In this document: positions 23,122-35,414 of the stretch, piece after piece
How positions within the stretch are numbered: position 1 is the stretch's first letter
Layout of the letters: every line of letters begins with the position of its first letter
DNA from: Verpa conica
Taxonomy: Eukaryota > Ascomycota > Pezizomycetes > Pezizales > Morchellaceae
Direction: 5' to 3'
NCBI GenBank assembly: GCA_033030425.1
Contig: JAUFSD010000009.1
Span: forward strand, 62,001 to 126,000
DNA length: 64,000 bases
Position numbers and translations under genes: made by a program
Notes under the pieces: generated by a model
The model's database searches: none
Seen by the model: the letters and a program-made list of their open reading frames with translations, nothing else
What the model was told of the DNA's origin: nothing

Positions 23122-25995
23122 GCTCTACTGGTAAGTGCACACATTTTTCAGACTGAGTATTCATGATGATAAAGATAAGTCTAGACAGGAGGCCTTTCAC
23201 AGCAAGGGCAAATTCATACTTTGAAATGGTAACCGCAGAAGATTGAGGGGGGTATACTGGTATGAATCTGATGATGGAGGGTGTAAGGTCTGATTACCCG
23301 GGGGGGATAAAACTTCGGTAAAGGCTGTGTGAGATCGTTCGGTATAACTCACCATGCAACCAAGTCAGCTACAAGTGATAGCTTTATTGATGGCTTTCAG
23401 TTGGTTGTGATACCAGATGAAGATGGAATAAAAGAAGAAAGAGACAGTGGGGCACATAAATAAAAAGAACCCTAACCCTTATCGAAGAATCCAATCTGAT
23501 CTTGATCTCGTGATGTGCGATTAGAATAAAGCAGCTAGGGATGTAGATGTCTAACTGGTCGAAACCCAGTCGTACAGGTCTTAGTAGAATTACTGTAGAT
23601 ACATTACGGTTAAGGCGATTACTCTTCTATGTCCTCGGCGCATATTTAAGCAATGGCATTGGCCACAAGGCCTTGATCGATAACCGATAATTCTATCAGA
23701 AGCTGTATATGCCGCCAAGCCCATTACAGGAAATCAAATCCCATGCCATTCAGACAACAATTTAACCCTATTAATGTCGCGACAAAGTGTATATCGATTC
23801 TTAGGCCAGAGGTGCTTGTATAACAAGGCTTACGATCAGGTACATTTTTATAGGGAGACCGCTGGGTAGTTTACCTGGGAACTATCGCACGTTAATCAAG
23901 CGACTGGATCTAGAGCTCCTTAATATCGACTTAGATAGCGACTGACCAGTTAACTCTACAGTAGCTCTGTAGTGGAACTGCACTAACACGACACCGCATC
24001 AACAATGGCGTCAAACCTGAGATGGCTTAAATCTCAGTTATTAGACCCTGCTGTCTTGGCCGAGTACCGATGTCGCTGACACAGGATAATCATGGCCCAC
24101 TCGTAAGCGTATACCTATTCCAGAAGGCGCTGCCTACTCATGTTTGCGTATTGAAATTCAGTTGTCAAAGCCTCTATGCTCACGCTTCTACTCGCGGCTG
24201 CTTCCGTAAGGCTATATAAATAACTTAATCTAAATATGCTAGATAGACCCGGCTAGAGACCCCCATAACCCACCGGGTAAACCACCGTACAAGCAGAGAA
24301 CCAACCTACAAATCAGCCCTCTTATAACGGGAGCCTATACCTATAGAGCTATATTTTACCTTTAACAACCCGATACCTATGCTGGAACATCGTCGGCCCC
24401 TGGGAAAGTCGGATGTCCCGGTCAGGGTCTCCGGTAGTTTATCGCTTTTGCGGGAGGAACCGGTGATAACCTAAATAAGAATGAGACAGTTGGTGTAGTG
24501 TAGGGCTTTAGATGGTACAATGAAATGGGCTCATATCATTAAAGAACCTACTTCGGAGCGAGAGTATTTCAACAGCCGGTGCGCATATATGCCCGTCACG
24601 GAGTACTAATCAGCACAGTATGTCTAAGAGCACTAATACCACTAGCCCTGTTATGTTAAATAGTTGGACTAGGTTGTACAAGACAGGGGCCCTACTAATT
24701 TATACCGTTTATGGGTTTGGGTAAATAATATGGTATGGCTTCGGTTAAATTCTCAACCAGTTTGCACTACTAGTGCCGATACATATACATTATTCCTTGA
24801 CTTCGGATTATCCATAACATACTTCGCCTATTAGTCCTTTAGGCCGGTTTATCTATTATAATAGAGTATTGATAAATCGACTAGCCCAAAAGCGGTAAGG
24901 TGTATTAAAGTGAGATCTCGGAAGCCGTTTAACCATTCCTGTTAGCTAACGGCAGGCAGTACGTAATAATATGTACACCCTGGGAGTTAGAGGGTTAGGT
25001 TTACTTTATACGATAGAGCATTACCAGAAACGTTTTTAGAAGTGTGAACAAGATCCTGTGGAAAAAACTTATAGTTCTATTTTCCAATAAGTGAGCCACC
25101 TGAGAAGGAGGAGTCCCTTTCCTTCTACCTCCCCTTTTATCCTTTTCTTATGAGCTAGCTCCCCTTTCTGCCTACGTCACTTCATGACTAATCAACGTTA
25201 CCGGCCTCCCCTCCTACTGTGTAGCTATGAATATATAATGATTTGTGTTTATAAAAAATTTCGACACTGGAGTCTTTAGGCTCCAATAGCTAATAAAGGA
25301 TCTTATTCGAGATATTGAACTTGCCGAGCTACTGTCGGTCTGTTAAAAACGTCTTTCCGTCAGCCGATTTTATGGTCAACCTTTTACCGACATAGTATAC
25401 CCAACACAACCTCGTCGCATCCTCTGGTATCGGGCGCATACGTTGTAAAGGTTCTCGGAGAGACTGGTTGCTTACCTATGAGATTCAAAGCTCAAGTGGT
25501 CTTTACCATACTAATTATACATCTCCTATTATGTGTATCGTGATTAGAGTTTAATCGAGACTTACCGGACCAGTCCGAACCGTTTAATACTACACTGGGC
25601 CGGTCAATGAATTAAGTATTCCAGGCGATTGATATTTCATACTTTACATATTGTATCTACTTTACCTAGCGTGAGTGGATCTTCCTGCAACCATTCATGA
25701 AATAAATGATAAAACATAATAGATACCGCTCTTCCTAATACACTTGGAGTTTATTTCATCTTACAGTTAGTTGTAGAGTAGGCTAATATAAATATTCCTA
25801 CACTTTATAGCCCTACAGAGGTGGGAAGGCTGTAATAGTTGATCTGAGGAAACTGACAAGGATTGTGGTATATTGATTCCAATGTTATATCATATATCTG
25901 AGTCTCCCCACCTATAATAAAGCAAAACGAGAAACAAAAAGAAAAGTCCATCAATTCCCCTAACCCTCCTCCCCCAACTCCCTAACTGCCTATTC
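23122..25995. other. gene-free stretch
   Basis: Nearly 2.9 kb with no open frame above about 60 codons away from its edges. Telomere-like motifs lie at about 23469-23478 and 25957-25968. I see no repeat structure. Confidence 0.6.
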
Positions 25996-27028
25996 TTAAA
26001 TCGGCACCCAGAACTCACACCTCTCCTCCCAGCGATCCATCCCTTCCTTTCCTCCCCTCAAAAAAATTCCTCTATCCGGACTTGTATTCCACCCCACCCA
26101 GATCCGCTCTCTCCCTGGGCCTGGATTCCCATAGGCCCAGAAGGAGTAGTCATGCTTCCACCAGTATTGATCAGGCCACCATGAGGTTTCTTGACCGGCC
26201 CGCACCGCCATCATACGGTCTGGTTTGTACTTGCGGTATACCTGAATCTCGATGAGGCCAGGCTCCTGGAACTTGAATACTTTGAACGACATGCGCTGCT
26301 CGAATTCATGGTCGTTATCGGAAACCGTTGCCACCCAGCTGGCCCAGTCCCGGCGGCAATTGGATGTAGCGCTAAAGATGTAGAGTGGGAAGGTTTTAGC
26401 CTGGGACATTAGTATATTCCATAGATTATTGGACGTAAACAATACGGAGAGGGGGAGTCGGGGTATACAGCAATATGCAGCTATTCTATTATAGGGTACG
26501 GGCAGTAATAGTCTTGGGTGCTGAGATATACACAGGTCGGTATTGTACCGATGACTGTTACTCCCCCAAACAGTATACAGGAGGATGGGACCCACCTTGC
26601 ACACTTGATCCTCAACCTGGACTTCAGCAGAAGATGCAGACTCGACCGCTGGGCGTTCTCTAAGAATTGCCCCCACGCTTTCCACCTTCTCAGCCCTCAG
26701 CACTGCCAGCTCTCGAGCATGTTCCCTCGCTTGGGTCTGTAGCTCTTCCACCGCTTCATATAGAGGGTCTTTATACGCAAGTCGGACCTAGCAGAGGACT
26801 GTCAGCAAGGCTCTGGCCATAGAATACAGATACCTACACTGTTTACGAGAGATGCAAAAGTCGATGCCACAGGCCGGGAAGACGCAATGGAAGAGGTGAA
26901 ATCTGCGGGTGTCAGATGCGAGATATTTATGACGGGAAAGAGGTATATGGACCATTATACAATTCTTGAAGCTGGCTTTGGGTGAGGTATTTGTCTGGAC
27001 GACAGCTGGCGGGGATTTCGGCAGCCAT
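25996..27028 (-). CDS. helical N-module plus Trp-rich C-terminal domain, four exons, 245 aa
   Basis: Exons 27028-26953, 26902-26838, 26787-26596 and 26400-25996 join in frame. The first two introns are exactly 50 nt; the third is 195 nt and could hide a further small exon. The start has A at -3 and G at +4. The N-terminus (LYNDFTSSIASSRPVASTFA, LVNSV) resembles the N-terminal module of the H-lectin gene at 21586-23121, followed by a coiled coil (EELQTQAREHARELAVLRAE). The C-terminal ~130 residues are rich in Trp/Tyr, with YSFWAYGNPGPGRERIWVGW and a final ERCEFWVPI, and look like a beta-sandwich binding domain. I do not know its family. No signal peptide. Confidence 0.75.
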
Positions 27029-28409
27029 TGTTGGTGGTGAAGGGCTAGGAGGGGGAGTGGTTGCCTAAAGGCAGGGACGCTTAGTCATTGCTATACTCCA
27101 AAGACGTCATTAGAATAAGATGCGGCTCTGATGGACCCTTGCAATGGGCTACACCCGACACGGTATACAGCATCTCCTGAGGGCGCCTTTCCCGTGCCCG
27201 CGATTAACCTGCAGCCTTTCGAATACTCTCGACCACCGAGAAAATACGCCTGAACCTCCCCCTCCCCTTCCCCCTCCCAGAATACACCTATATTTTTATC
27301 TCTTAGTATGCCTTGGAGTCTAAATAAATTCGTCTTGAAGTAATAAAAGTAGAGGCTAAACGTGTAGAAACTAACATAAATCTGCCCCTCTAGTATACCG
27401 TTAAAACCCATAAGAAATCCTGCTATAGCTCTCCATTTCTATTAACCGGGTATCCGAAGCGCTGTAGGTAAAGCAAGGGCTGGGAAAGGTTTTCTCGATT
27501 AGGACAGTATGTGTCACACTTGTGGGGTATCCGCCGTTGAGCTTTAGGAGAACCAATGTAATAACTGTTCAGGCGAGGCTTCGGCGGTTCGCCTCACTAA
27601 AAACTTTTGCGCGGTAAAGCTAATGAAACTCGCTTGATTCTTCTGCTAACCGGCAGAATCCTAAACTACTTATACTAACTAAAAGTAACACAAGCAAAAA
27701 CAATAAACAAGTTACCCGTAAACACCAACGGTGTAAATATTCCTCCGATAACAGGGTAACCAAAAAACAGGGTAACTAAGCCGGTCAAATAATAACCCCG
27801 AAAGTAGGGTAACGAAAATACCTCGTGACTAAATGAAATTTCAACAAAAACCAGCGTTCGGAGCAGTAAGCCTGTCTTGGCCGGAGGGTCGGCCGGACTA
27901 CAAGCTGCGGTCCATCCTTAAAGAGGCTCCGACTGAAAAGACTAGCAAGCAAGGGTAGTGGGCAAGGGTTCTTGGGCCAATAATACTACAAGAATATTCG
28001 CCAAGAATTTCAAGAGCCAATCAGGGCCCCGGATCTAGGACTTCTCGCTCCCCCCGATCATCCCTACGGGAGGCTGTATAACCCTGTTCCCACATATATG
28101 CAAATGATGCTAGTAAATACGAACTAGCTTTCGTAGAGCCTTTCGACTTCCCGAGGAGTCATAACTTGCCGTCATATCTGATTGTGAGGCTTGCACGCCG
28201 CCACCAACCAATCAGATACTGCGAGGCAAGGAGATCTGCACCGGTAATGGCTCGTCCTGGGAAGACCTTTTTTAGTTGCCTTGGGTCCCCGTTTTTTTGG
28301 GTACTCATAGATATAAAGTTTGACTCCCAATAATTTCTCGGTTGAGGTATACCGGCAATTCCTATTTCATATAGCAATACCCGTTACCTATCCAATCCCG
28401 AAGAGAGAT
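27029..28409. other. gene-free stretch containing a solo LTR-like repeat
   Basis: Apart from the LTR-like repeat at 27605-27846 there is no supported gene. A minus-strand frame at 27091-27411 has no motif. Confidence 0.55.
27605..27846 (-). mobile_element. solo LTR-like repeat, family B, copy 1
   Basis: 242 bp flanked by a perfect 5-bp duplication AAAAC (27600-27604 and 27847-27851). It shares with the copies at 33626-33899 and 63079-63314 the sequence TTTCAACA at one end and a GCGC..GATAAAG / TAAAG motif near the other, plus AACAAGTTACC / AACAGTTACC inside. Orientation is set so the family starts TGTTGAAATT. The internal region of the parent retroelement is not here. Confidence 0.7.
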
Positions 28410-29503
28410 ATGGTAATAGCACACTTTCCATAATTATAGCATTACCTCAGTACTAACTTATCTAGCTCTGCCAAAAAGTGCTTGTGCTTATCACCCTTAT
28501 CCCACCCACACTCGCCCTGGATAGAATATGCTGCTTTACCATATCTGGCCAATACGGGCTCACCTCCCGCTACATCTGCTACTCCCTCCTTTTCACCGGC
28601 GTTGTCTTCCATAAGGTTGACTGGCTCGTCGGTGCAACCCTTGCCCCAGCTATGCTCTACACCTCGGTAACGAGTATCCATGCTATTGCTCTTGCCTCCG
28701 TCAACAACCCCGGCTTTCTCGACCTAGACACTGCTCCAGTATTCATAATCACGGGATCTAGTCTACTAGCATGCACACACGTTCTTATGTGGTCTAGATC
28801 CTTTCATCGGGCGTCCAGAGGAGTCCGTAGGCTGGTATTCATGTGGATGGGGCTGATGATCGCTGGAATGGTGGCGTGTGTAGTCAGCAGTTACTATATT
28901 ATCTACTTTCTAGAACCCGGTGCAATTACTTGTGCTGGTGATCTCCGAATGCGAGAGGGGCAACAGCCGGTAGTATTGATTTATATCCCCGATGATAATC
29001 TTGAGTTTATGTATCGAAGTGCCATGGTACTTATGCCCTTGCATGTGGTCCTGGGTCTTGTTTGTGGGGTCTTTGGAAAAGGATTACATACGGTAATCAG
29101 TACGGTCAGGTTGAGATATGCGACAGACTGGAAGACTTGTTACTACAGTATGGCGGTGATGGGCATCCTGTGGGCAGCATGGTACATAGTTATGTGCATA
29201 CCAGTACTTTCAACAATTACTATGGGGTACATCTTAGTGGAGAGGGAGATCGAGATGATGGGGAGCGAAGGGATACCATCAGGGGAGAATATCACTGCCA
29301 TAGGCCAGTGGGGCCCATTTGTTGGAGTCATCCTGGGTTTTGCAGTGTGTCTCACCTTGAGGTTTGATCAGAGGAGGGGTGAGCAGTCAGCAATACTTCC
29401 ATTACAGCGCACGGCGATGCGCCCGTCAATACCATTTGCGCGACTTTGGGCAGTAATTCCTACTTTTCTCATTGTTCTCCGGTCGCGTGGTTGGCGTTTT
29501 TAG
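28410..29503 (+). CDS. multi-span membrane protein, uncharacterised, about 346 aa
   Basis: The frame begins at a strong splice acceptor (TACTAAC branch, CTAG ending at 28465), so the first exon lies upstream. The simplest choice is the ATG at 28410-28412 directly followed by a GTAATA donor, giving a 53-nt intron and 346 aa, but this 3-nt exon is tentative. The protein has about seven hydrophobic segments, including LVGATLAPAMLYTSVTSIHA, FIITGSSLLACTHVL, LVFMWMGLMIAGMVACVV, YSMAVMGILWAAWYIVM and GPFVGVILGFAVCLTL, with basic loops between. The arrangement resembles a seven-helix protein of unknown fungal type. I recognise no transporter or receptor signature. A telomere-like motif lies just after the stop (29507-29518). 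Confidence 0.7.
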
Positions 29504-31588
29504 GCAGGGTTAGGGTTAATACACTGGTAACCTTTCTTGTACAGCCCCAACTCTCGAAGTCTTTATAAATACAGTTAAAAAGTCATTGATTCAAAATTTG
29601 AGTCATACCGCTTTTCCGGAGGTTCAGCAATACTTACAGTCGTCTTGCCTGTATTTGTAAATATTTAAATGGGAGTTATAAGCCTCGCAGAGATTACAAC
29701 GTTACAAGACCATTTCAGAGGACAAGTCAATCAAACACAAATAGGGATGTGGAGAGATCAGAGACGATTACTCAATAAGAGTCCCAACGGAACTAGCAGG
29801 AGCTGCGAATACCCCCCATGTATTCAATCTTCCCCCTAATCAGGAATGTCGGATTGTCCAAGGTAGTGTAGGGGCCAGTTAGTCAGCAACTGATAAAGAC
29901 TATCAGGTAGCCTGATTAGATAAGAGATTAGACTAGTTGAACATAAGTAGGAGGAGGCTTCTGATTATGACATAGTATTATTATGAACGGCGACAAAGTG
30001 TATTCCTTGACATCGTATCGTGTAGTTTTTCTTTAAAAATAGCTACAGATTTCTACAGGGTCAGCCCTAGTCTCGTGCCCAGCCCCATCATTTGCTGCGC
30101 AGCACCGTAGGGTCTGGAGCAGTAAAGTTCCGAGAAATCTCGGGGGTATCTCCGAAAACCTCCGGACCCCTCGGGGGATTGGGCTGGCTTGGGGGGGCTC
30201 GGGAGGTCTTTTGACCTCCAAAGGTACTTAGGTTTGTGTGATGGCTTCATACAAATGTAAGTATCTAATTTCTGCCGAAAATCCCCAAAACATCCTGACT
30301 TGCTGGGGCTTTCAAGTAATCTCGGGGGTTTTCCTTGGCTAGCTCGGCCTTTTAAAGGTACTTAGGTCTGTGTGGGACAACCACACAAAAGTAAGTACCA
30401 CATTTTCCCCTAAAGCCCCCCAAGAGAAATACCCCCAAAAAAAAGAATTGGGCAAGCTCGGAAGGGTTAGCACACCAGACCCTATGGTGCTACGCAGCAA
30501 ATAATGGGGCTGGGCACGAGACTACAGCTTCCGGCAACAAAGATCGAGAAATGTGGAGTTCAAATTTAGGGTTTCTATTGGCTTTTCAGTATTGTGGCAA
30601 AGATTATAGTAATTGCACTGGCTGTTGGGCCCCTGCTCACTAACCCTGGTTTCTCGATCTTTCTTGCCGGTGACTGTAGGTCAGCCCTTTTAAACAATAG
30701 ACTAGACGTATAGCAAAGAGAATAGAACTAACGAACAAACTTGATTGATACCTAAAGAAAGACGCAGGAAAAGCCTGCTTATATAGTTACAAATCCGCTA
30801 ACATAGAAAATATTCCGTAATCCCAATACAAAGTAAAAGCCAATCCGTTACCGTACAATCCTTCCAATGCTCGGATAGAATTTCCTTCCGTCGGTTGTAC
30901 TATTCCCCCGCTTGGTTACCCTGCCGGACCATCCGGGATTCTATTCCTCCGGTGTTGCCACACCCCGTATTCGCCACACTTAACTTCACAGAGTGTCACT
31001 CATTCCAACAAGCTCCTACCCGGAGTAGCGAGGAACCAACATGATAGCTTACCCTGCCCCGGATACGTGTCATTGATTTAAGCTTTAATAGGTGCAGGGA
31101 CTGTATGTACTTGTCCGCCAGCATAAGAACCCGGAAACAGGAGGGGTATACACGGGCACAACCAGGGGGGGTAGATAAGTGGCGGTGGTATAAATTTTGG
31201 TATCATGTATTGGATTATATGCTATTCTTGGTAATGGAATCTTCCTGAACCTGTTTAATATTGGGAATCATAGCTAGTTATTTGCCTTATTTGTAGATTT
31301 CAGGTGAATCTGTAGCTCCGAAACATCTCCGTGCGTACCCCCCCTGTTTCCGGGTTCTTACCCTGGTGGACAAGTAAATCTTAGTGGTGGGTGTGCTGGG
31401 GCGTGAGAGTGCTGCCGCGATTCGCACCTCCAGGTATCCATGCTCTGCCAGGGTACGGTGGACTGCAGCGACCACTCCGCCATAATTAACAACGCAACAT
31501 ACCAGAATTATCCCCCAGAATTTTTTTCATATTTTCAACAGATTTTCTAATAAAAAAATAAAGAAAAATAAACTAATATGATATACAT
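29504..31588. other. gene-free stretch with transposon ends
   Basis: Contains the fold-back element at 30070-30522. Its right flank (about 30523-30557, core CAAAGATCGAGAAA) recurs inverted at about 30647-30688 (core TTTCTCGATCTTT). At about 30690-30975 an LTR-like segment on the minus strand has a TATATAAGCAGG promoter-like motif and a TGTGGCAACACC end. No gene supported. Confidence 0.55.
30070..30522. mobile_element. 453-bp fold-back (MITE-like) element with TA duplication
   Basis: Termini are near-perfect inverted repeats over about 45 bp: left starts GTCTCGTGCCCAGCCCCATC, right ends GGGGCTGGGCACGAGAC. Inner parts also fold back (AAGGTACTTAGGTNTGTGTG on the left arm and a related stretch on the right). 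It is flanked by TA on both sides (30068-30069, 30523-30524), the target duplication of Tc1/mariner-type elements. No coding capacity. Confidence 0.75.
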
Positions 31589-32810
31589 TTATCCAGTACC
31601 AAAAAACTTGCCTGAGCGGGTTCTTTTTACAACATGTTTAACTTTGCGCAGTTCCGGACTTAAAAGAGTACTAGGAAAAAGTGTTCTAGAGGATTCAGAA
31701 TCGGATCTGGACCTAACTTCAGAGTATATACGCTATAGTAGAGAGTAAGCTATTAGTATTTTATTATAAAATAGTCCTAGCTATATATTATAAACTTACT
31801 TTTCGTGTTTGAAGATTAGGCTCCAAATCTATAGTGGCTGCCGTATCCAGAGTTTGATTAGGATGCCAATCTTTCCATTCTTCTCCATCTATTTCTGTTA
31901 CTTCCTCCTCATAGTCTTCTGTAGCTTCTCTAATTTTAGAACTATTGGCAATAGATTCTTGAAATTGAAAACTAGAGTCTTTGCGGGCTTTTAAATGCGC
32001 TTTAGCATTTTCTGCCTAAACTTCCGTATTGCTTTCAATCCAATATTCAAATAGAATTGGAACAATTGGTGGACCTAATCTTTTATCTTTTGAATCATTA
32101 GAGTTGAATGGAAAGTGTTCTGATAAAATCTGCCGAAGAGTGGTAGGTCTAGATAAAGCGTCGCTCAAATAATCTGGTCCGGTAGAAGCATTCCAGTGTA
32201 GAATTATCTGACATTTTTCGGCTATAAGTGAACCTAAACAAAAGTAAATATTTATGAATAAAATTAATTCAGATAAAATCAATTTACCTTCTCCGTACTC
32301 TCTCCACTACAATTGTAGGAACTCTTTCCATACGGTTAAGTTTCCAACAATCAAAAGGTTCCAAAGATGAGATGTCCAGTCAAATTTGCAAGGATGAATT
32401 TCTTTATCTAAAACTTCATCACTAGGATACCATAAATCTAAACCAACAAGAGGTTTAAATTTGCGTAAATTGTTATTTAGCTGGCCAGCAGGACCTTGTA
32501 TAAGTTGTAGTTTGCGGACAAATCACATAGGTTGAGAAGGGGCAATAGATAATTGCTGCCGTATTTCAAGGTTGCTTTTGCGCTTTCCAGATTTTCGAGC
32601 TGCATTGACAATATCAATTGCACCTCTTGCTTTAAGAAGTGCAAATCATTCTTTGGGTTCTATAGGAATTGAAGCAAGTGGTTGAGTTGTTGATTCTTCA
32701 TGTATTTGAACTTGGCAATTTCCACAAAAGCGGAAAACAGGACTAGGTTGACGGGTAAGAGGTTTGGCGCAAGCAGGACAATACTGAGAAAGCTGAAAGG
32801 ATTCAGTCAT
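31589..32810 (-). pseudogene. unknown gene divergent to the integrase-like gene, four in-frame stops
   Basis: Reading frame in three exons: 32810-32288, 32233-31800 and 31732-31589, with introns of 54 and 67 nt and good splice sites. The N-terminus carries YCPACAKPL and FCGNCQ, two CxxC pairs like a zinc ribbon. The middle is basic (RKSGKRKSN) and the C-terminal half acidic and Ser-rich. Four stops break it: TGA at 32648-32646 and 32525-32523, TAG at 32309-32307 and 32018-32016. Each can arise from one C-to-T or G-to-A change of a CGA, CAG, CAA or TGG codon, as repeat-induced point mutation does. It lies head to head with the integrase-like gene, about 180 bp apart, in equally AT-rich DNA, so the two may be the gene pair of one element. 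Family not recognised. Confidence 0.65.
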
Positions 32811-33560
32811 GATTGAAATAAATAGGTAATGAGAGAGAATATGGATTGTGACGTATAAATTGGCTTGTATGGAACTTGGCTAAAGAGAAATATTATTCAA
32901 TAGAGGAGCACAAAAGTATATAAAGCCAGCGGAAATCCGTGAAAACTCCAAGCAGTTCAATCTAAAGAGTTACTTTTTTCACTGAATCTAATATGTCTGT
33001 TACTAAGACTCGTGGCCGCCCAACAATTCCTCTAGAACAATACAAACCGCTTATTTGGTCCTGGTATATCTTTGAAGACTTTACACTATCAGAGACACGG
33101 GATCATCTGCGGGAAAGATATCCAGAATTAGACAATATTCGCATCGGGTTTCCTGCTAAGCGGACACTAGAACGCACTTTGAAAAAATGGGATAGTGATT
33201 TTCAAAAGCAAACTCCACCAATTCCTCAAGAGAAGCAAAATAAATTCTCTCTTTGACTATGGTGCTTGTTCTATACATATGGATTTAATAATAATGAAAT
33301 CATGAGGTTTTTGGAGTGTGATGGATATAGAATCTACAAGAGAACGTAGGTATATTTTGATACAATTAGACTTAATAAATTGAACTTTTGACTAATATAT
33401 ATTACAGTATGATTAGAATACGAATTTCTTTAGGCATGTTTCAAAGAACAACACAAGAAGATTTTGTTGAACATAATCAAATTATGAGACAAGCTCTTCA
33501 AGAACAGCTCAGCAACGGTCAAAGCTCTCTTTATGGAAGGTCTCTCATTGTAGCGGCGGT

Positions 33561-34510
33561 GCTTGGGGAGGGTACCTAGGTAACGGGTACGGCGGGGCTT
33601 TGGATGCGTTTTTAGCGGAGCAAAGTGAAGAAAGAATGCGCTGATAAAGAACTAAATTAAAGAACTAAAAACACAAAGCAAACTATAAACCTTATATAGC
33701 CAAAGAAAATTTGTAAGTAACAGTTACCCGGTTAGCCAACCGGCACAATAAACTATCCGATACCAGTCCGGGTAATCGGAGTACATTCATCCGTCGGTCA
33801 AATAGTTGCACCGTAAGTCCGTTGTCCTCAGTTACCTAAATAGGCAAGTGAGGCCGGTATCATAGTGACAACCACTTGGCGAGTGACAAAATTTCAACAC
33901 AAAGAAACAACGGCGAGAACTTGGACGGCGACAATGATTCTTCGGTAAAATTGTTGGATATAAAAGATCAAAGGAGCAATGGAATTTCTTTAACAGAAAA
34001 CTTAGGAAATAAGAGATTGCGTAACGAAAGAAAGTCCTCCACGAAGCGGGGTGAAGCCCCGCTTATATACAAAAAAAACTCCAACCCTCCGAGCCTTATT
34101 CCTTTTATCCGCGTTACCTAAAATTGCTCCAACAATTACAAATTCCCTTGGATATGCCATATCCTTCCCCTAAGTCACTTTCTCATACTAACTCCGTACT
34201 AAAGATACAAGTGCCCTTTTGGGACCTTTCGGACGTCCTATACCCATTCCGTCTTTTCTGACATATGCGCAGAACCTAAAAAAGCTTAACCCCCAAAATC
34301 TGGCATCCCATCAGCGTCTCGTGCGATGGCGTGGGCCTAAAAGGCTCCTTTTGAGACTCCTTCGTAAACGGGCTGTGTTACGGCGCATGCAATCGGCTCG
34401 ATTTCCTCATGGGGGCAGTATTGAAGGTGACCCGCTTCTGCAGGCGCCGGTCCGGTTTGGAATTGATCGCTCTATACGTTTCCCCGGTATCTCCGAGACT
34501 GTCCGCGACA
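33561..34510 (-). mobile_element. LTR-like insertion in an exon of the integrase gene
   Basis: About 950 bp, including a nested 274-bp family B repeat, interrupt the integrase reading frame, which resumes at 34511. On the minus strand there is a promoter-like GTATATAAGCGGGGC followed by a GC-rich palindrome (GCGGGGCTTCACCCCGC). Edges read TG...CA if set at about 33554 and 34510, but I find no clean target duplication, so the limits are approximate. Confidence 0.55.
33626..33899 (-). mobile_element. solo LTR-like repeat, family B, copy 2
   Basis: 274 bp flanked by a perfect 5-bp duplication CAAAG (33621-33625, 33900-33904), with TG...CA termini in the plus reading (TGAAGAAAG...TTTCAACA). It is nested inside the 33561-34510 insertion. 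The closest copy is 63079-63314: both share CTGATAA, CCTTATATA, AACAGTTACCC and AGGCAAGTGAGGCCGGTA. Confidence 0.75.
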
Positions 34511-35394
34511 CTCATGTACCAGCATATGAAAATGCAAGGTATTTGTGTTGCGAGAAACCGAATGTATGCTATTTTGTGAGAGCTTGACCCAGTAGGAGTA
34601 GGTAACCGAGCATTTGGTCTACAAAAAACACCGCATGACAAATATATTGTTCCAGGCTCTAATTTTTTATGGTCGGTTGATAGACATCATAAACTTAGTA
34701 TGTATGGGATTGAAATATATGCGGCTATTGATGGATATTCCCGGTAAGTTGACTATATTATTTCTATTATTGCATACTACATCATCAGCAAAAAAAAAAA
34801 ACTCTCCGGGAGATTTTCGTCGCCCAGGCGGAGAAAGTTCACCCCGCTCTCCTGAAGAGCGCTGCCGACTCCTCAGCACCCGGGCGAGGGACCGTCGCCC
34901 CCAGTCTCCTGGAGAGGTGCTGGTGTTACCCGACCGTACCACATTAACGCGCCTGCAACCCCTCTCCCCCAGCACCCCCCACCCACTCACTACCACTCTA
35001 TGAATCTATGCTAACTATTGAGAACAGCGTCTTATAGCACTGCCAGCAGTAGCCCCCCCCCCCAGCGGCTGTACCGGTACGAACACCTCATGTCTGACGC
35101 GTCAATGTGACACCCAGAGGACCTCCAGCGCAACAGCTGCAGCAAGACCCCCAGGACCCCCAGCAAGCCTTCAGCAGCCCCCGGGCCACCAAGCGAACAA
35201 CCTAACCGCTTTCAAGGGGGACAGCGTAGGAACAGCGTAACCACAGGACACAACTAACTTAATGGCACGGCAACTATCCGTTGCAAGCAAAATACCAAGA
35301 GTTTGTGATGTAGTCACAGTGGGTTCAGCGATCGCGTAGCGATGTAATGGTAGAGAGGCAGCGAAGAGAGAAAGCTTCTATTGAATCTAACTGA

Positions 35395-35414
35395 AGAGAG
35401 AGAGAGAGAGAGAG
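35395..35414. repeat. (GA)n microsatellite at the LINE-like 3' end
   Basis: Ten GA units, the 3' tail of the ORF1-only element in its minus orientation. Confidence 0.85.

Noticed and set aside
34667..35003. Opposed open frames in the GC-rich left end of the Helitron-like element
   Set aside because: Low-complexity Pro/Arg/Ser translations from GC-rich DNA, no start context or motif, and the region overlaps an integrase exon and a transposon end.
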